Assembly: GCF_016900775.1 (NCBI RefSeq)
Contig: NZ_JACJKN010000006.1
Location: 62,001-126,000 of the forward strand
Source: Olsenella uli
Lineage (GTDB): Bacteria; Actinomycetota; Coriobacteriia; Coriobacteriales; Atopobiaceae
Direction: 5' to 3'
DNA: 64,000 nucleotides
Both the position numbers and the translations under genes were made by a program. Position 1 is the first letter of the stretch; each line of letters starts with the position of its first letter. Shown piece after piece: positions 34,991 through 44,037 of the stretch. The notes under the pieces were generated by a model. That model was not told the origin of the DNA. It saw nothing but the letters and a program-made list of their open reading frames with translations, and made no database searches.

Positions 34991-36505
34991 CTAGGGAAGC
35001 AGCCGGCGCACGGACAGGCAGCTGACGCGCAGCGAGCCGCCCTCCGCCACCAGGCGCACGGCGCGCGGCCCCGCCGCGGGCAGGCTGTAGGCGCTCAGCA
35101 CCTGCTCGCCGTCGTTCACGAAGACCTCCACCGAGCCGCGGTCCAGGAGGACCTGCAGCCTGAGCTCCCGGCGGCCGGCGGAAGCCGGAGCCGCGCGGTA
35201 GCCGCGCTCGCCCACGCGCGCCGCCTGCCGGTCCAGCACGACGCGGCCGGCCTGGTCGTCATAGGCCACGTAGGTGCCGCCGCCGTCCGGCGTGGCGTGC
35301 AGCATGAGGCCGGCGCGCTCGGCCGTCGAGGAGGCGAGGTCAATAGCGAGGTCCACGCGGCCGGACGCGAGGTCCTTCTCGACCACGAGCTCCTCGTTGG
35401 GCCCCAGCTCAAGCGGCCCCACCTCGCGCGCCGGCCCCCACAGGGCATCGAGCTCTCGCGCGGGCGCGCAGTGCAGCGCGCCGTCCGGCCCCAGCGCAAG
35501 CTCGCGCGGCACGGTGAGCTGGCCGCACCAGCCGTCCTCCTGCGTGGGCAGCGCGCCGCCGTTGGGGCTCATCCAGCCCATCAGGATGCGGCGGCCGTCG
35601 GGCGCCTCCATGGTCTGCGGCGCGTAGAAGTTCTGCCCCCAGTCGAGCTGCCGGAAGTCCCCGGCGGGCTCGAAGGGGCTGCCAGGCCGCCAGGTGCCCA
35701 CGAGGTAGCCCGCGTTGTTGAAGTTGCGGTAGCGGTAGCCCGAGGGCCGGGCGCCCATGGCGGAGAAGCAGAGCACCCAGCGGCGCTCGCCGCCCGGCGC
35801 GGCGAGCTCAAAGAGATCCGGGCACTCGAGCATGTAGACGTCTGGGTCGGGGTGGCGGTAGATCACGCCCTCGGGGCGCCACCGCGTCAGGTCGTCCGAG
35901 GCGTAGAGCACAATCTCCCCGCGTCCGTCCGGCGCGCGCCGGCCCACGACCATGTACCACGCGTCCCCCTGGCGCCACACCTTGGGGTCGCGGAAGTCCC
36001 GCAGGCCGTCCGGGTTGCCCACCACGACGCCGCGCTTCTCAAAGCGGACGCCGTCCTCGGAGGTGGCCAGGCACTGGACCTCGAGGTTGCCCTCGTCCTC
36101 GTTGCGCCCGTTGCGCCAGCGGTGCGCGGTGTAGAAGACGTAGAGGAGCCCGTCCGGCCCGGTCACGGCCGAGCCCGAGTAGACGCCCGCGCGCTCGGCC
36201 ACGAGGCTCGGGGCCAGGGCGACGGGCTCCGACCGCCAGCGCGCGAGGTCGGCGCTCGAGGCGTGGCCCCAGTGCATGGGGCCCCACTGCGTGCCGAAGG
36301 GGTGGAGCTGGTAGAAGGCGTGCCAGCGCCCGTCGAAGAAGCAAAGGCCGTTGGGGTCGTTGATCCAGCCGCCGGGGGAGGCCACGTGGAACGTGGGATA
36401 CCAGCGGTCGCGCCGCGCGGCGGCGAGCTCGGCCACGCCCCGCTCGGCGCGGGCGAGGGCCTGCTCGTGCGGGGCGAAGCTGGCGTTGGGGTCGTCCGGG
36501 GTCAT
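34991..36505 (-). CDS. Glycoside hydrolase family 32 (sucrose/fructan hydrolase), first
   Basis: 504 residues without a signal peptide, so cytoplasmic. The GH32 five-blade propeller shows GGWINDPNGL (nucleophile Asp, about residue 49), a FRDPKVW block with the conserved RDP, and ECPDLFEL (acid/base Glu). A beta-sandwich C-terminal domain ends with VEVFVNDGEQVLS. The family cleaves sucrose, sucrose-6-phosphate or small fructans. AAAGGA precedes the ATG at 36505. It starts 10 bases after the stop of the second GH32 gene upstream, so the two form an operon. Confidence 0.93.
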   Translation of the reverse strand: MTPDDPNASFAPHEQALARAERGVAELAAARRDRWYPTFHVASPGGWINDPNGLCFFDGRWHAFYQLHPFGTQWGPMHWGHASSADLARWRSEPVALAPSLVAERAGVYSGSAVTGPDGLLYVFYTAHRWRNGRNEDEGNLEVQCLATSEDGVRFEKRGVVVGNPDGLRDFRDPKVWRQGDAWYMVVGRRAPDGRGEIVLYASDDLTRWRPEGVIYRHPDPDVYMLECPDLFELAAPGGERRWVLCFSAMGARPSGYRYRNFNNAGYLVGTWRPGSPFEPAGDFRQLDWGQNFYAPQTMEAPDGRRILMGWMSPNGGALPTQEDGWCGQLTVPRELALGPDGALHCAPARELDALWGPAREVGPLELGPNEELVVEKDLASGRVDLAIDLASSTAERAGLMLHATPDGGGTYVAYDDQAGRVVLDRQAARVGERGYRAAPASAGRRELRLQVLLDRGSVEVFVNDGEQVLSAYSLPAAGPRAVRLVAEGGSLRVSCLSVRRLLP

Positions 36506-36515
36506 GCGGTCCTTT

Positions 36516-37901
36516 CTAGTACGTGCCGGCCATGCCGTCGCCCATCTCCCAGGCGTGCAAAAGCGACTGTCCCTTCTGCGCGAGCGCGAGGTGACCGGGG
36601 CGGGGGAACCAGCGCGTGGCAAGCGCGAGCTCGCCGCCGTTCACGAAGACCTCCACGGCGGAGCTGTCGACAAGAACGCGCAGGTCGCGCACCGCGTCCA
36701 CGGATGCCGCGCGCTCGTCGCGGCCGCAGCCCACGCGATCGTCCGCAAACGTCAGGCGCACGGTGCCGTTCTCCCAGCTTATCGCAAGCGCGTCGTCGAG
36801 CACGAGGGAGCCCGCGGGCTCCGCGTTGGCAAGAAGGACGTCGGCCCGGTGCTCGGCCAGCTCGAGCGTCCCGTCGGCCGCGAGCTCGTGCCGCGCGCCG
36901 CGCAGCGCCTCGAGCTCTGCCACCGGCCGCTGGAGGAGCGCCCCGCCCGCCCCGGCCGTGACCTCGCGCGGGACCGTGAGGCAGTGGCACCACGCCATGC
37001 CGTCCGGGGCGCTCTCGAAGTCCGCCTCGGGCAGGCCCATCCAGGCGATGAGGATCGTGCGGCCGGACTCGTCGACGAAGGTCTGCGGCGCGTAGAAGTC
37101 AAAGCCGCAGTCCCAGCGGCGGAAGGCGCCCGCGTCCACCACGGCCCCCTCGCTCACGCGGGAGCCTGCGGCGACCGGGACGTAGCCGGCCTGGTCGCGG
37201 ATGCCGTTGGCCCAGGGGAGGCCCTGCATGCCCTGCGGGCAGAAGGAGAGCCACTCGCGCCCGCCGAGCTCCACGCGGTCCGGGCACTCCCACATGTAGC
37301 CGAAGGGCTCCGCGGAGCGGACGGTGCCCGCGTTCTCCCAGGCAAGGCCGTCGTCCGAGCGCAGCACGAGCACGAGGCCGTGGTCGTCCACGTCGCGCGC
37401 CCCGAGGATCATCCGCCACGCGTCGCCCTCGCGCCAGACCTTGGGGTCGCGCACGTGGCGGGTGCAGAAGGCGGGGTAGTCGGCGTTTCTCAGCAGCACG
37501 TTCTTCTCGCCCATCTTGTAGCCGTCCGGGCTCTCTATGAGTATCTGCACGGAGCGGCGGCCGGCGTGCACGTAGTCGAAGTCGCCGGGCTCCTTGACGT
37601 TGCCGGTGTAGTAGAAGCGCACGCCGCCCTCCACGGGGACGGCGCAGCCAGAGTAGGCGCCCGAGGCCTCGTCGGGCGTGTCGGGCGCGATGACAAACTC
37701 GCGGTCGACGGCGCGCCAGCGAACGAGGTCCTCGCTCGTGAAGTGGCCCCAGCCGCGCGGGGCGTGCGGGGCGGGCCAGTCGGGGCTGTACTGGTAGAAC
37801 ACGTGATAGGTGCCGTTGAGCTGGCAGAGGCCGTTGGGGTCGTTCAACCAGCCGGTGGGTGGCATGAGGTGAAAGCCCATGCGCCAGGGGTCGTGTGACA
37901 T
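36516..37901 (-). CDS. Glycoside hydrolase family 32 (sucrose-6-phosphate hydrolase-like), second
   Basis: 461 residues, cytoplasmic. The motifs TGWLNDPNGLCQ (nucleophile Asp), RHVRDPKVWREG and MWECPDRVEL (acid/base Glu) are complete. The C-terminal sandwich carries VEVFVNGGELAL. It is the size of ScrB/SacA enzymes that hydrolyse sucrose-6-phosphate delivered by the PTS, consistent with the PTS permease encoded just upstream. AAAGGAG precedes the ATG at 37901. A 330-bp gap with a large imperfect palindrome separates it from the PTS gene. Confidence 0.93.
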   Translation of the reverse strand: MSHDPWRMGFHLMPPTGWLNDPNGLCQLNGTYHVFYQYSPDWPAPHAPRGWGHFTSEDLVRWRAVDREFVIAPDTPDEASGAYSGCAVPVEGGVRFYYTGNVKEPGDFDYVHAGRRSVQILIESPDGYKMGEKNVLLRNADYPAFCTRHVRDPKVWREGDAWRMILGARDVDDHGLVLVLRSDDGLAWENAGTVRSAEPFGYMWECPDRVELGGREWLSFCPQGMQGLPWANGIRDQAGYVPVAAGSRVSEGAVVDAGAFRRWDCGFDFYAPQTFVDESGRTILIAWMGLPEADFESAPDGMAWCHCLTVPREVTAGAGGALLQRPVAELEALRGARHELAADGTLELAEHRADVLLANAEPAGSLVLDDALAISWENGTVRLTFADDRVGCGRDERAASVDAVRDLRVLVDSSAVEVFVNGGELALATRWFPRPGHLALAQKGQSLLHAWEMGDGMAGTY

Positions 37902-38019
37902 GGGACTCCTTTGCGGGTGAGGGACGGCCCGTCCGGCACGGGCCGCCCCGAAGGAGGGACGGGAATTCGGGCCGCGCCGCCCGGCTGGCATCGGGGCCCA
38001 AAGGGGGCGCGGCGAGCTC

Positions 38020-38171
38020 CTGCCAAAAAATAGCCTAAGTGCACCACTTTTTGACGGGAACGGGAAATGAGGCGCGGGACCGAGCGGATAGTGCCTGGAT
38101 TTCGGCGGGCGTGCCGCGTCGAGGGGCGTCCCATCGGCCAAAAGCGGTGCACTTCGCGCTGTTTTTGGCAG
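38020..38171. repeat. Imperfect long inverted repeat between the PTS and GH32 genes
   Basis: CTGCCAAAAAATAGCCTAAG followed by TGCACC (38020-38045) is mirrored at 38146-38171 by GGTGCACTTCGCGCTGTTTT followed by TGGCAG. The 330-bp gap 37902-38231 has no ORF of note. It may be a repeat element or a regulatory structure. Confidence 0.65.
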
Positions 38172-38231
38172 ATGGCGGAAGAGGCGCTCCCGGTGGGCGA
38201 TCATCCGGCCGGTCCCGCGCACGGGGACGGG

Positions 38232-40211
38232 TCAGGAGAGCTCGACGAGCGCGTCGCCGGGTCGCACGGCGGCGCCCGTGTGCGGGGTCACGCTGCCGTA
38301 GGCGTCCGTGTTGGTGACGATCACGGGCGTCACGGGGTCGAGCCCGGCCGCGCGGATGGCGTCGAGGTCGATGTCCATGAGTAGCTGCCCGGCGCTCACG
38401 TGCTCGCCCACGCGGACGTGCGCGGTGAAGGGGGCGCCGTTGAGCGTCACGGTGTCGATCCCGATGTGCATGAGGATCTCGGCGCCCGCGTCGGTGGTCA
38501 TGCCCAGGGCGTGGCCGGTCTCGGCGAGCACGGTGACGGTGCCCGCGGCGGGCGCGTAGAGCTTGCCCTCGGTGGGGCGCACCGCGGCGCCGGTGCCCAT
38601 GGCCTCGCTCGCAAAGACCGGGTCGGGGACCTCGGTCATCTTGATGGCGGTTCCGGCGAGCGGGGAGACGATGGTCTCGGCGGCGCTGGTGGCGCTGGCG
38701 GCGCCCGCGCTCACGGCCGCCACGGCGGCGTCGGCCGCGGCGGCGGAGAGGGCCGCGGCGTTGGCGGCGTCAGCGGCGGACGCGGCGACGGAGGCCTCGA
38801 CCACGGGTGCGGCGGCCTGCTGCTCGGGGTCCTTGTAGAGCATGTAGGAGATCGCAAAGGCCACGACGCCCGCGATGGCGAACATGATCACGTACTGGAC
38901 GGGCCGGTTGAGGCAGAGCAGGATGCCAAAGATGCCGGTGACGCCGGTGCCGCTGGCGGCAAGCCCCGCGATGGAGGCGAACATGGCGCCCAGGCCGCCG
39001 CCGATGCAGCCGGCCACGAAGGGCTTGAAGAAGCGCAGGTTGACGCCGAAGATGGCGGGCTCGGTGATGCCCATGAACGCGGAGAGCGAGGAGGGCAGGG
39101 CAAGCGAGCGGACCTTGACGTCCTTGGTCTTGAGGGCCACGGCAAGGGCGGCGCCGGCCTGGCCGATGTTGGCGGCGCTTGCGAGCGGCAGCCAGTAGGT
39201 CACGCCGTACGTGGCGATCTGGCCGAGGTCGATGGTGGTGTACATCTGGTGGATGCCGGTGACGACGGTGGGGGCGTAGAGGGCGCCCATGATGAGCGAG
39301 CCCAGGCCGAGGGGCAGCGTGAGCAGGAACTGGATGCCGCCGAGGATGGCGTTTTCCGCCCACACGAAGATCGGGCCGACGGCGAGCATGACCACGTACG
39401 CGGTCACGGCCACGGAGACGAGCGGAGTCACGAAGAGGTCAAAGGCCTCGGGCACCACCTTGTGCAGGCGCTTCTCCACAAAGGCGAGGATGCCGCAGGC
39501 GATGACGATGGGGATGACGTGGCCCTGGTAGCCGGTCCACTCGATGGAGTAGAGGCCCGGGATGACGGAGTAGGTCTGGAGCACGCCCTCGGTGGCCACG
39601 GTGTTGGCGTTCTGCAGGCCGGGGTTGATGAGGATCATGCCCATGACGGCGCCCAGGTACGGGTTGGCGCCAAAGGCCGACGCCGCGGAGTAGCCGATGA
39701 GGATCTGCAGGAACGTGAACGCCGTGTTGGAGACGAGGTTCAGGATCTGGTACCAGGCGTTGTTGGTGTCCAGGCTGATGAAGCCGTTGGTGTCCATGAA
39801 GCTGAGCGCGCTCATGATGCCGAGCAGCAGGCCCGAGGCCACGATGGCCGGGATGATGGGCACGAAGACGTCGCCCAGGAGCTTGATTGCGCGCATGAAC
39901 GGGTTGGTCTGCTGCTCCGCCGCCGCGGCCTTGACCTCCGCCTTGGTGGCAGCGGTGATGTGGCCGAGCGCGATGAACTCGTCGTAGACCTTGTTCACCG
40001 TGCCGGTGCCGTAGATGACCTGGAGCTGGCCGGACGCCTTGAAGTTGCCCTTGGCGCCGGTCGCGTTGTCCACCTTGGCCTGGTCGACCTTGCCGTCGTC
40101 CGCGAGCACGAGGCGCAGGCGCGTCGCGCAGTGCGCGGCCGAGACCACGTTGCCCGGGCCGCCTATCGCGTCCAGTATCTCCTGTGCCGCCTGCCGATAG
40201 TCAAGTGCCAT
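38232..40211 (-). CDS. Sucrose/beta-glucoside-type PTS permease, EIIBCA
   Basis: 659 residues with domains B-C-A. EIIB (1-85) has the phospho-Cys in SAAHCATRLRLVL. EIIC (about 105-455) has about ten hydrophobic segments and the GITEPAIFGVNLRFFKPF motif of the glucose superfamily. An Ala-rich linker (about 465-505) leads to EIIA (about 505-659), with the phospho-His in ILMHIGIDTVTLNG. It imports and phosphorylates a glucoside. The adjacent fructokinase, GH32 enzymes and LacI regulator point to sucrose. Two LacI-type operators lie 36-65 bases upstream of the ATG at 40211. HPr is encoded nearby but is atypical. Confidence 0.93.
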   Translation of the reverse strand: MALDYRQAAQEILDAIGGPGNVVSAAHCATRLRLVLADDGKVDQAKVDNATGAKGNFKASGQLQVIYGTGTVNKVYDEFIALGHITAATKAEVKAAAAEQQTNPFMRAIKLLGDVFVPIIPAIVASGLLLGIMSALSFMDTNGFISLDTNNAWYQILNLVSNTAFTFLQILIGYSAASAFGANPYLGAVMGMILINPGLQNANTVATEGVLQTYSVIPGLYSIEWTGYQGHVIPIVIACGILAFVEKRLHKVVPEAFDLFVTPLVSVAVTAYVVMLAVGPIFVWAENAILGGIQFLLTLPLGLGSLIMGALYAPTVVTGIHQMYTTIDLGQIATYGVTYWLPLASAANIGQAGAALAVALKTKDVKVRSLALPSSLSAFMGITEPAIFGVNLRFFKPFVAGCIGGGLGAMFASIAGLAASGTGVTGIFGILLCLNRPVQYVIMFAIAGVVAFAISYMLYKDPEQQAAAPVVEASVAASAADAANAAALSAAAADAAVAAVSAGAASATSAAETIVSPLAGTAIKMTEVPDPVFASEAMGTGAAVRPTEGKLYAPAAGTVTVLAETGHALGMTTDAGAEILMHIGIDTVTLNGAPFTAHVRVGEHVSAGQLLMDIDLDAIRAAGLDPVTPVIVTNTDAYGSVTPHTGAAVRPGDALVELS

Positions 40212-40246
40212 TGGAACCGCCCTTCTCTCTGCGATGTCCTGCCGTA

Positions 40247-40276
40247 TGAGAACGTTCCCATATGAAATCGTTCTCA
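40247..40276 (-). promoter_or_regulatory. Two adjacent LacI-type operators before the PTS gene
   Basis: TGAGAACGTTCCCA (40247-40260) and TGAAATCGTTCTCA (40263-40276), 16 bases apart centre to centre. Both have a central CG and dyad symmetry. They are probably bound by the LacI-family protein encoded at 40596-41579. Confidence 0.75.
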
Positions 40277-40443
40277 CAATAGCGCAGAGAGCCGGGGAAC
40301 GCAAGATATTGTGCGAGCGGTTGAATCCGGTCGGCAAGCGGCGTGCGGCCCGAGCATGCCTCCCCGCACGGAATCGCGCGGCGGCGGGCAGAAGCGGCAA
40401 TCCCGCGGTCCGGCGCGTTGCGTGGATGGGGCTTGTGGCAATC

Positions 40444-40475
40444 GGCGAGAAGAACGACCTGCGGTTCTTCTCGCC
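40444..40475. repeat. Hairpin from an inverted pair of GGCGAGAAGAAC
   Basis: Perfect 12-bp arms (40444-40455, 40464-40475) with an 8-base loop, in the 384-bp gap between the PTS and LacI genes. No U-run follows. Confidence 0.85.
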
Positions 40476-40478
40476 CCT

Positions 40479-40536
40479 GTTGCGAAGGGCGGGGTCGTGG
40501 CAGCGCAATCTCTGCCACGACCCCGCCCTTCGCAAC
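40479..40536. repeat. Perfect 24-bp inverted repeat, GTTGCG...TGGCA family
   Basis: Arms 40479-40502 and 40513-40536 around a 10-base loop. The half-unit begins GTTGCGAAGGGCGGGG and ends GTGGCA. The same half-unit layout recurs in the cluster at 54912-55118. Confidence 0.9.
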
Positions 40537-40595
40537 GCGTCTCACGCCGCTCCTGCCATGGCCCCGCAATCGGCAACGCGGCGCCGGCACGCGGC

Positions 40596-41579
40596 CTAGC
40601 GCGTGGAGTTTCTCGCCACGACCTCGTAGCCCATCCTGACCTTGCGCGGCGCGTACTCCTGGCCGCTCATGAAGCCGAGGAGCGTCTTGGCGGTCTCGGC
40701 GCCGGAGGACTTGTAGTGCAGGTGGACCGTCGTCAGCGTGGGCGTGACGATCTGCGAAATCTCGGAGTCGTCCATGCCCGTCACCACCACGTCCTCGGGG
40801 ACGCGGTGGCCGTACTCGCGCAGGCATGTGAGGGCGCCGTAGGCGATGGAGTCGGTGGCGCAGACGATGCCGTCGAGCTCGGGATAGGTGTCGAGGAGCG
40901 CCTCGGCCTGCTCGTAGCCGGAGTCCACGGTGAACTCGGCGATGCGCATCGCCCGCTCGGGGACCTCGACGCCCGCCGCCGCGCACGCCTCGAGAAAGCC
41001 GCGCCGACGCATCTGGCCCACGGCCACGTCCTCCTCGAAGACGCCGATGTAGGCCGGGTGCCGCGCGGAGCGCAGCGCGAGGGCGGTGACGTCGCGCATG
41101 GCCTCGAGGTCGTTCTGGAAGACGCAGGAGCAGCTGTCGGTGTCCTGGTCCAGCATCACGATGGGCACCGGGAGCGACGAGATGGCCTCGCGGTGCTCGT
41201 CGGTGATGACGGTGGCTATGAGGATGACGCCGTCGACCTGGCTCTTCTCGGAGAACAGGCGCAAGAACTCGACCTCGCGCGCGGCGTCGTTGTCCGTGTT
41301 GGCAAGGAGCACCTGGTAGCCTGCCTCGTTGAGGACGGGCGTAATGCCGGCGACCATCCGGCTGACCGACGCCGAGTTGATCTTGGGGATGATGACCCCC
41401 ACGACGTTGGTGCGCCCCGTGCGCAGCGTCTTGGCGTGCTGGGACGGGACGTAGCCGGTCTTCTCTATGACGCGGCGGATGGCCGCGCGCTTCTCCTGGC
41501 TCACGTAGCCGTCGTTGAGGTAGCGCGACACCGTGGCCCGCGACACGCCGGCCATCTGCGCTATCTGGTTGATGTCCAT
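40596..41579 (-). CDS. LacI-family transcription regulator of sucrose use
   Basis: 327 residues. The N-terminal LacI helix-turn-helix reads DINQIAQMAGVSRATVSRYLN. The hinge region is followed by a periplasmic-binding-like effector domain (about 60-327; VVGVIIPKINSASVSRM, VDGVILIATVI, GMDDSEISQIVTPTLTTV in pieces). It sits upstream of the PTS gene in the same direction. Paired operators with the usual central CG lie before the PTS, amylosucrase and fructokinase genes. The effector is probably sucrose, fructose or a phosphate ester, by inference. Confidence 0.93.
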   Translation of the reverse strand: MDINQIAQMAGVSRATVSRYLNDGYVSQEKRAAIRRVIEKTGYVPSQHAKTLRTGRTNVVGVIIPKINSASVSRMVAGITPVLNEAGYQVLLANTDNDAAREVEFLRLFSEKSQVDGVILIATVITDEHREAISSLPVPIVMLDQDTDSCSCVFQNDLEAMRDVTALALRSARHPAYIGVFEEDVAVGQMRRRGFLEACAAAGVEVPERAMRIAEFTVDSGYEQAEALLDTYPELDGIVCATDSIAYGALTCLREYGHRVPEDVVVTGMDDSEISQIVTPTLTTVHLHYKSSGAETAKTLLGFMSGQEYAPRKVRMGYEVVARNSTR

Positions 41580-41697
41580 CCCTTGGGGCTCCCTTCAGAC
41601 AGCATGAGTGTAGCGCCGCCGGGGCACACCTCACCAAACCGCCATGAAAGCGCAGGTTGAGGGGTCAGCTCGGGGCGTGGGGCGCTATGCTCGTGAC

Positions 41698-42207
41698 ATG
41701 GCAGACTACGAGCACATAGTCCACGAGTTCGAGCCGGTCTTTGACGGGCGCTCCCGCGTGCTCGTGCTGGGCTCGCTCCCCTCGGCGCTCTCGCGCGAGA
41801 ACCGCTTCTACTACGGCAACCCGCGCAACCGCTTCTGGCGCGTGATCGCCGCCTGCGCGGGCGAGCCCGTCCCCGCGGATGACGACGTCCCCGCCAAGCG
41901 CGCGCTGCTCCTGCGCCACGGCATCGCGCTCTGGGACGTCATCGAGAGCTGCGACATCCGCGGCTCGGCGGACGCCTCCATCAGAAACGTGGTCCCGGCC
42001 GACGTCCCCCGCATCCTGCGGGCGTCGCCCGTGGAGGCCGTGCTCTGCAACGGCGGTACGGCCGGAAGGCTCTATCGCCGCTGGCTGGAGCCCGTGTGCG
42101 GCCTGCCGGCGCGGGTGCTGCCGTCCACGAGCCCCGCCAACGCGGCGTGGTCGCTCGACCGGCTCGTCGCGCGGTGGCGAGAAGAACTCGCCGGGCTGAT
42201 GTGCTGA
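41698..42207 (+). CDS. Hypoxanthine/uracil-DNA glycosylase-family protein
   Basis: 169 residues. RVLVLGSLPSALSRENRFYYGNPRNRFWRV (in pieces: GSLPSALSRENRFYY, NPRNRFWRV) and LPSTSPANAAWS are the two active-site blocks of the UDG superfamily branch annotated as DNA-deoxyinosine glycosylase. It excises deaminated bases. The ATG at 41698 is chosen by homology; the ribosome binding site is weak. The last codons contain a GGCGAGAAGAAC copy (42176-42187), and the 61-nt repeat array begins just after the stop. Confidence 0.88.
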   Translation: MADYEHIVHEFEPVFDGRSRVLVLGSLPSALSRENRFYYGNPRNRFWRVIAACAGEPVPADDDVPAKRALLLRHGIALWDVIESCDIRGSADASIRNVVPADVPRILRASPVEAVLCNGGTAGRLYRRWLEPVCGLPARVLPSTSPANAAWSLDRLVARWREELAGLMC

Positions 42208-42222
42208 CGGCCGGACGTTCTT

Positions 42223-42510
42223 GTCGCCCCGCCCCCGCACGGCGGGCCTGCGGGGGATTCGCGACGCTCCGGAAACGGGATGTGTCGCCGCATCCCCGCA
42301 TGAGGCTTCTGCGGGGCCTTGGCGACGTTTTGGCGCGTGGGTTTGTCGCAAATCCTCCGCAAGGTGGCTCCGCCGGGGGTTCGCGACGTTTTCAGCCGGG
42401 AGACCGTCGCAAGCGCCCCGCGCTGCGGGTCTGCGGGGGAATGGCGACGTTTTGGTGAGCGGGACTGTCGCAAGCGCCCCGCGCATCCGCTCCGCGGGGG
42501 GAATGGCGAC
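42223..42510. repeat. Array of five 43-nt palindromes, exact 61-nt period
   Basis: Units start with GTCGC at 42223, 42284, 42345, 42406 and 42467, and each ends with GCGAC 43-44 nt later. Inside each, a C-rich and a G-rich arm can pair. The 18-nt stretches between units are themselves alike (GTTTTGGNGNGCGGGANT). The array fills the 333-bp gap between the glycosylase and HPr genes. Confidence 0.92.
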
Positions 42511-42540
42511 AAGAACGTGGACGCCCTGGCCGTCCCGCTC

Positions 42541-42795
42541 CTAGAACGTCCGCGTGATCTGCCGGATGGCCGCCGCGGCAGTGTCCTCGTCCGGTCCGCT
42601 CACGGTCACGACCACGTGCTCGCCCGTGCGCACGCCGAGCATCAGGAGCTGCATGAGCTGCTTGGCGTCCACGACGCGCCCCGCGTGCTCCAGGGTGACG
42701 TCGCTTCTCCAGCGCTCTGCCTCGCTCGCCAGCAGGACGGCAAGCTGGATGTGCAGACCCAGCGGGTCCGTGATGTCGCAGGGTATCTCGTGCAT
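42541..42795 (-). CDS. HPr-like phosphocarrier with altered active-site surroundings
   Basis: 84 residues, HPr fold. ITDPLGLHIQLAVLLAS keeps the phospho-His (about residue 15), but the usual Arg-Pro after it (HARPA) is Gln-Leu. DAKQLMQLLMLGVRTGEHV has Gln where the regulatory Ser46 would be. In canonical HPr, Arg17 contacts the phosphate and Ser46 is the target of HPr kinase. It may be a specialised HPr or a regulatory paralogue; another HPr may exist elsewhere in the genome. AGAGGAC precedes the ATG. It stands alone between a repeat array and a LysR gene. Confidence 0.85.
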   Translation of the reverse strand: MHEIPCDITDPLGLHIQLAVLLASEAERWRSDVTLEHAGRVVDAKQLMQLLMLGVRTGEHVVVTVSGPDEDTAAAAIRQITRTF

Positions 42796-43069
42796 GGGGC
42801 GTCCTCTCGGGGGCGGGGAACGGGCCGCCTTGACCTCTCACGATAATCCCAAAGCCTCCGCAAGGCTGAAAGACTTCGGTGCGTGGCGAGACGCATGCCG
42901 CAGCCGGTCGGAGCCGGCTCGAGGGTGCGGTCCCTGCCGCGCCGCATGGTCAACTGCCTTTTGAGGAAGGGGGCGCATGTTATTCACTGGTAGCGCGGCT
43001 GTGACAAACTAGGCACATCGCATAACACATATCCGCTCTCGGCAGCGCGTCTCGCAGGGAGGCTCATTC

Positions 43070-43960
43070 GTGAACATAAAGCAGCTCAGATACGTCGTGG
43101 CGATTCTCGCCACGGGGAGCTTCTCTGCCGCTGCCGCGCGTGAGAGCGTCTCGGTCCAGGCGGTCTCCAAGGCCATGTCCGAGCTCGAGGGGGAGATGGG
43201 CGCTCCGCTCTTCAACCGTGCGAGCTCCGGGGTGACGCCCACGCCGCTCGGCCGCGCCTTCGGGGCGCGCGCCCAGCGGGTGCTCGTGGAGTACGACGCG
43301 CTCGAGAGCTTCGCCCGGTCGAGCGCCCGCGAGGCCGCCGCGGGCCGCGGCCTGCGCCTGGGGCTCTGCGTGCCGAGCTTTCCGGGCATCGAGCGCATCT
43401 GCGCCATGATCAACGTGGTGACCGGCCGCGCCCTCGGCTGCGAGGTCGAGGTCATCCTCACGAGCGGGAGGACCTGCGTGGACGAGCTCAGGGCGGCCCG
43501 CTTTGACGCGCTCGTGACGATCGGCCCCCTGAAGGAGCGCGGGGTCGTCACGGGGAGCCTCGGCACGATGTCCCCCTATGTGCTGATGTCCAAGTCCAAC
43601 CCGCTGGCCAGAAAGCGCGAGGTCACGCTCGAGGACATCAACGCGTGCCCCGTGGCGCTCGCACCGGACTTCGACCACTTCAACGAGTCAGTCTGCCGCG
43701 CCTACGCGGCCCGCGGGATGACCTTGGAGCTCGTCGAGATTCCCACGATGGGGTCGTACAACGACCTCCTGGAGCACAGAAACGGCCTCTCGTTCATCGT
43801 GGGCGGCGAGTTCATCGGCCCCCTCGAGGGCTGCGTCATGAGGCCGATCGCCCCGCGCGACCGGATGCCGATCCCCATCTGCCTCTCGTCGCTCGAGGGG
43901 GCGAGCTTCAGCTACCTCGAGCTCAGCCACGCCCTCTCCAAGATGAAGATCCTCTCCTAG
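43070..43960 (+). CDS. LysR-family transcription regulator
   Basis: 296 residues. The N-terminal winged helix reads NIKQLRYVVAILATGSFSAAAARESVSVQAVSKAMSELEGEMG (recognition helix SVSVQAVSKAMS). The C-terminal effector domain (about 90-296) is of the usual PBP type. The GTG at 43070 follows GGGAGG. The target is unknown; it is convergent with the amylosucrase gene and followed by a hairpin of the TGACAAAGG family with a U-run. Confidence 0.9.
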   Translation: MNIKQLRYVVAILATGSFSAAAARESVSVQAVSKAMSELEGEMGAPLFNRASSGVTPTPLGRAFGARAQRVLVEYDALESFARSSAREAAAGRGLRLGLCVPSFPGIERICAMINVVTGRALGCEVEVILTSGRTCVDELRAARFDALVTIGPLKERGVVTGSLGTMSPYVLMSKSNPLARKREVTLEDINACPVALAPDFDHFNESVCRAYAARGMTLELVEIPTMGSYNDLLEHRNGLSFIVGGEFIGPLEGCVMRPIAPRDRMPIPICLSSLEGASFSYLELSHALSKMKILS

Positions 43961-43962
43961 GA

Positions 43963-44034
43963 CCTGACAAAATGCCCTGGCACCTTTGTCATCATGACAA
44001 TGGTGTCAGGGCATTCCGTCAGGTTTTTTGCGGG
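43963..44034 (+). terminator. TGACAAAGG-family palindrome acting as terminator
   Basis: Imperfect arms (43963-43992, 43994-44023; CCTGACAAAATGCCCTGGCA ... CCGTCAGG) are followed directly by TTTTTTG. The repeat seems to serve as the terminator of the LysR gene and abuts the amylosucrase stop. Confidence 0.65.
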
Positions 44035-44037
44035 CGG

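Noticed and set aside
42223-42510. CRISPR array (regular 61-nt repeats)
   Set aside because: The 18-nt intervals are conserved rather than unique, each 43-nt unit is a full palindrome, and no cas genes are nearby.
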